Part shown: positions 11,514 to 12,435 of the stretch, piece after piece
How positions within the stretch are numbered: the stretch's first letter is position 1
How the letters are laid out: each line of letters begins with the position of its first letter
Assembly (NCBI GenBank): GCA_026389675.1
Contig: JAPLHJ010000024.1
Location: 1-12,435, forward strand
Source of the DNA: Chloroflexota bacterium
GTDB lineage: Bacteria; Chloroflexota; Dehalococcoidia; GIF9; UBA5629
DNA length: 12,435 nucleotides
Reading direction: 5' to 3'
Made by a program: the position numbers and the translations under genes
The notes under the pieces: generated by a model
What the model was told of the DNA's origin: nothing
Seen by the model: only the letters and a program-made list of their open reading frames with translations
The model's database searches: none

Positions 11514-12227
11514 TTGACCATTGGGTTGAAACAGCTCCAACGCGAAGTCATCGATTTGTTCTTTCCGCGCTTGTGCGTGGGCTGCGGGAAAGTCGGTGAC
11601 TTTGTTTGTATCTCTTGTTCCAAAAAGCTGTCACGGCTGCTGCCACCTGTTTGCCAGAGGTGTGGCAAACCCGAATCAAGCGGTGTGTATTGCCGGGAAT
11701 GCTGGGGAAAACACAACGGCCTTGACATGATACGCTCGGTGTTTGTATTTGAGGGTATCATACGCAGCGCAGTCCATGAGTTGAAATACCGCAATCTCCG
11801 GTCAATTGCCGTTTGTCTCTCTCAATACATGGCAGACTATTTCCTTGAACATCATCTGGCGGCGGATTTTATATTGCCGGTGCCGATGCATGAAAACAGG
11901 CTGAAAAGAAGGGGCTACAACCAGTCGGAATTGTTGGCAGGGCAGATATCGAGGATCATATCGGTACCTGTTAGAGGGGACCTGCTCAGGAGGGTTAGGG
12001 ATAATAAACCGCAGACCAGGACGGCCTGCGCTGAAGAGCGCAGGAGTAATATGCTGGATGCTTTCACCTGCATTTCCAACGAGGTGTGCGGCAAAGATGT
12101 AATTATCGTCGATGATGTCTGCACATCGGGAGCCACACTGGAAGCCTGTGCCGCGGCATTAAAGTTAAAGGGCGCAAATAAGATATCTGGCTTTACCCTG
12201 GCCAGGGAAATCTACCAGAGGAGTTGA
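11514..12227 (+). CDS. comF: ComF-family phosphoribosyltransferase-like protein
   Basis: This 237-residue protein has an N-terminal double zinc finger followed by a phosphoribosyltransferase domain. Eight Cys pair as C21/C24, C32/C35, C47/C50 and C60/C63. The domain continues with LPVPMHENRLKRRGYNQSEL (121-140, the RGYNQ motif) and the PRPP loop VIIVDDVCTSGATLEAC (196-212). ComF is needed for DNA uptake in naturally competent bacteria, but family members are widespread in non-competent species, so competence is not implied. The start is a TTG at 11514 with only a weak AGG upstream. A TTG at 11526 is an alternative. The family normally begins a few residues before the LLFPRxCxxC segment, which fits 11514. 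hpf begins 3 bases after its stop. Confidence 0.92.
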   Translation: MTIGLKQLQREVIDLFFPRLCVGCGKVGDFVCISCSKKLSRLLPPVCQRCGKPESSGVYCRECWGKHNGLDMIRSVFVFEGIIRSAVHELKYRNLRSIAVCLSQYMADYFLEHHLAADFILPVPMHENRLKRRGYNQSELLAGQISRIISVPVRGDLLRRVRDNKPQTRTACAEERRSNMLDAFTCISNEVCGKDVIIVDDVCTSGATLEACAAALKLKGANKISGFTLAREIYQRS

Positions 12228-12230
12228 TCA

Positions 12231-12435
12231 ATGGATATTAAAATATCTGCCAGGAACTTGACCATGGATGCCGATACTCGCGGCTATGCTGAGAAGAAGG
12301 TCAATAAGTTAACCAAGTATCTGAGCAATATCACAGCGATACATATGGAACTGGCAGAGGAGAAGTCGAAATCAAGGTTGCCTTCGTACGTTGCCCAGGT
12401 AACGCTGAATATCAACGGGTTTTTATTGAGGGGCG
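12231..12435 (+). CDS. hpf: Ribosome hibernation promoting factor, N-terminal part (runs off the right edge)
   Basis: ATG 12231 opens 68 codons still open at the window end. GAGGAG (12218-12223) lies 7 bases upstream. The sequence MDIKISARNLTMDADTRGYA, then EKKVNKLTKYLSNITAIHME, then PSYVAQVTLNIN, fits the HPF/RaiA (S30AE) fold: beta strand, helix with the EKKVNKLTKYL pattern, then strands. These proteins bind the 30S decoding channel and dimerise or silence ribosomes in stationary phase. Long and short forms cannot be told apart because the C-terminus is missing. The gap to comF is 3 bases, so they share a transcript. The comF-hpf order is common in bacteria and often leads to secA, which may lie just outside. 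Confidence 0.93.
   Translation, partial: MDIKISARNLTMDADTRGYAEKKVNKLTKYLSNITAIHMELAEEKSKSRLPSYVAQVTLNINGFLLRG

Noticed and set aside
1..12435. CRISPR array, insertion sequence or phage genes
   Set aside because: No regularly spaced repeats of CRISPR length, no transposase or recombinase motifs and no phage structural genes were seen.

Overview
The window looks like a bacterial chromosome segment, most likely from the Chloroflexota, class Dehalococcoidia. This placement is inference. It rests on a transketolase split into two genes, a coiled-coil plus CARDB-tail gene, an Ig-like lipoprotein, and a ThpR / zinc-ribbon / ComF / HPF gene order. No rRNA or other marker gene is present to settle it. 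The left part (about 1-5300) looks more AT-rich and has wide intergenic gaps. The right part (about 6250-12435) is more GC-rich and tightly packed.

Left region, 1-4100: a divergent two-component system lies at the centre, with a soluble PAS-PAS histidine kinase on minus (647-2185) and an OmpR-type response regulator on plus (2322-3050). Around it are a truncated lipoprotein gene (minus, 1-282) and three small genes often associated with stress or the envelope: a DUF3096-like membrane protein (3220-3366), an lmo0937-type membrane protein (3554-3712) and a CsbD-like protein (3911-4093). The two small membrane genes are short and easily missed. Three of these flanking genes (lipoprotein, DUF3096-like, CsbD-like) are preceded by the same promoter architecture: a TGTCATAACT-containing box, exactly 13 bases, then ATTATAT(T/G)ACT. 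Two copies of the box are identical over 19 bases. This is the strongest non-gene signal in the window and suggests a small regulon, possibly run by the local response regulator.

Middle region, 4100-6250: a possible 24-codon ORF; then a two-gene unit of a small DUF5678-like protein and a retropepsin-like aspartyl protease ending in a SEC-C zinc motif; then six tRNA genes on plus: Arg(CCT), Trp(CCA), Leu(GAG), Gly(GCC), Cys(GCA), Leu(TAA).

Right region, 6250-12435: a minus-strand run of transketolase N-half, transketolase C-half, a coiled-coil gene whose CARDB tail is out of frame, and a short MscS-family channel. It starts from a promoter near 9598-9627. Divergent from it on plus are a metal-dependent amidohydrolase overlapping thpR (RNA 2',3'-cyclic phosphodiesterase). 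Then, behind its own extended -10 promoter, come a small two-CxxC protein, a ComF-family phosphoribosyltransferase and the start of a ribosome hibernation factor gene that runs off the window.
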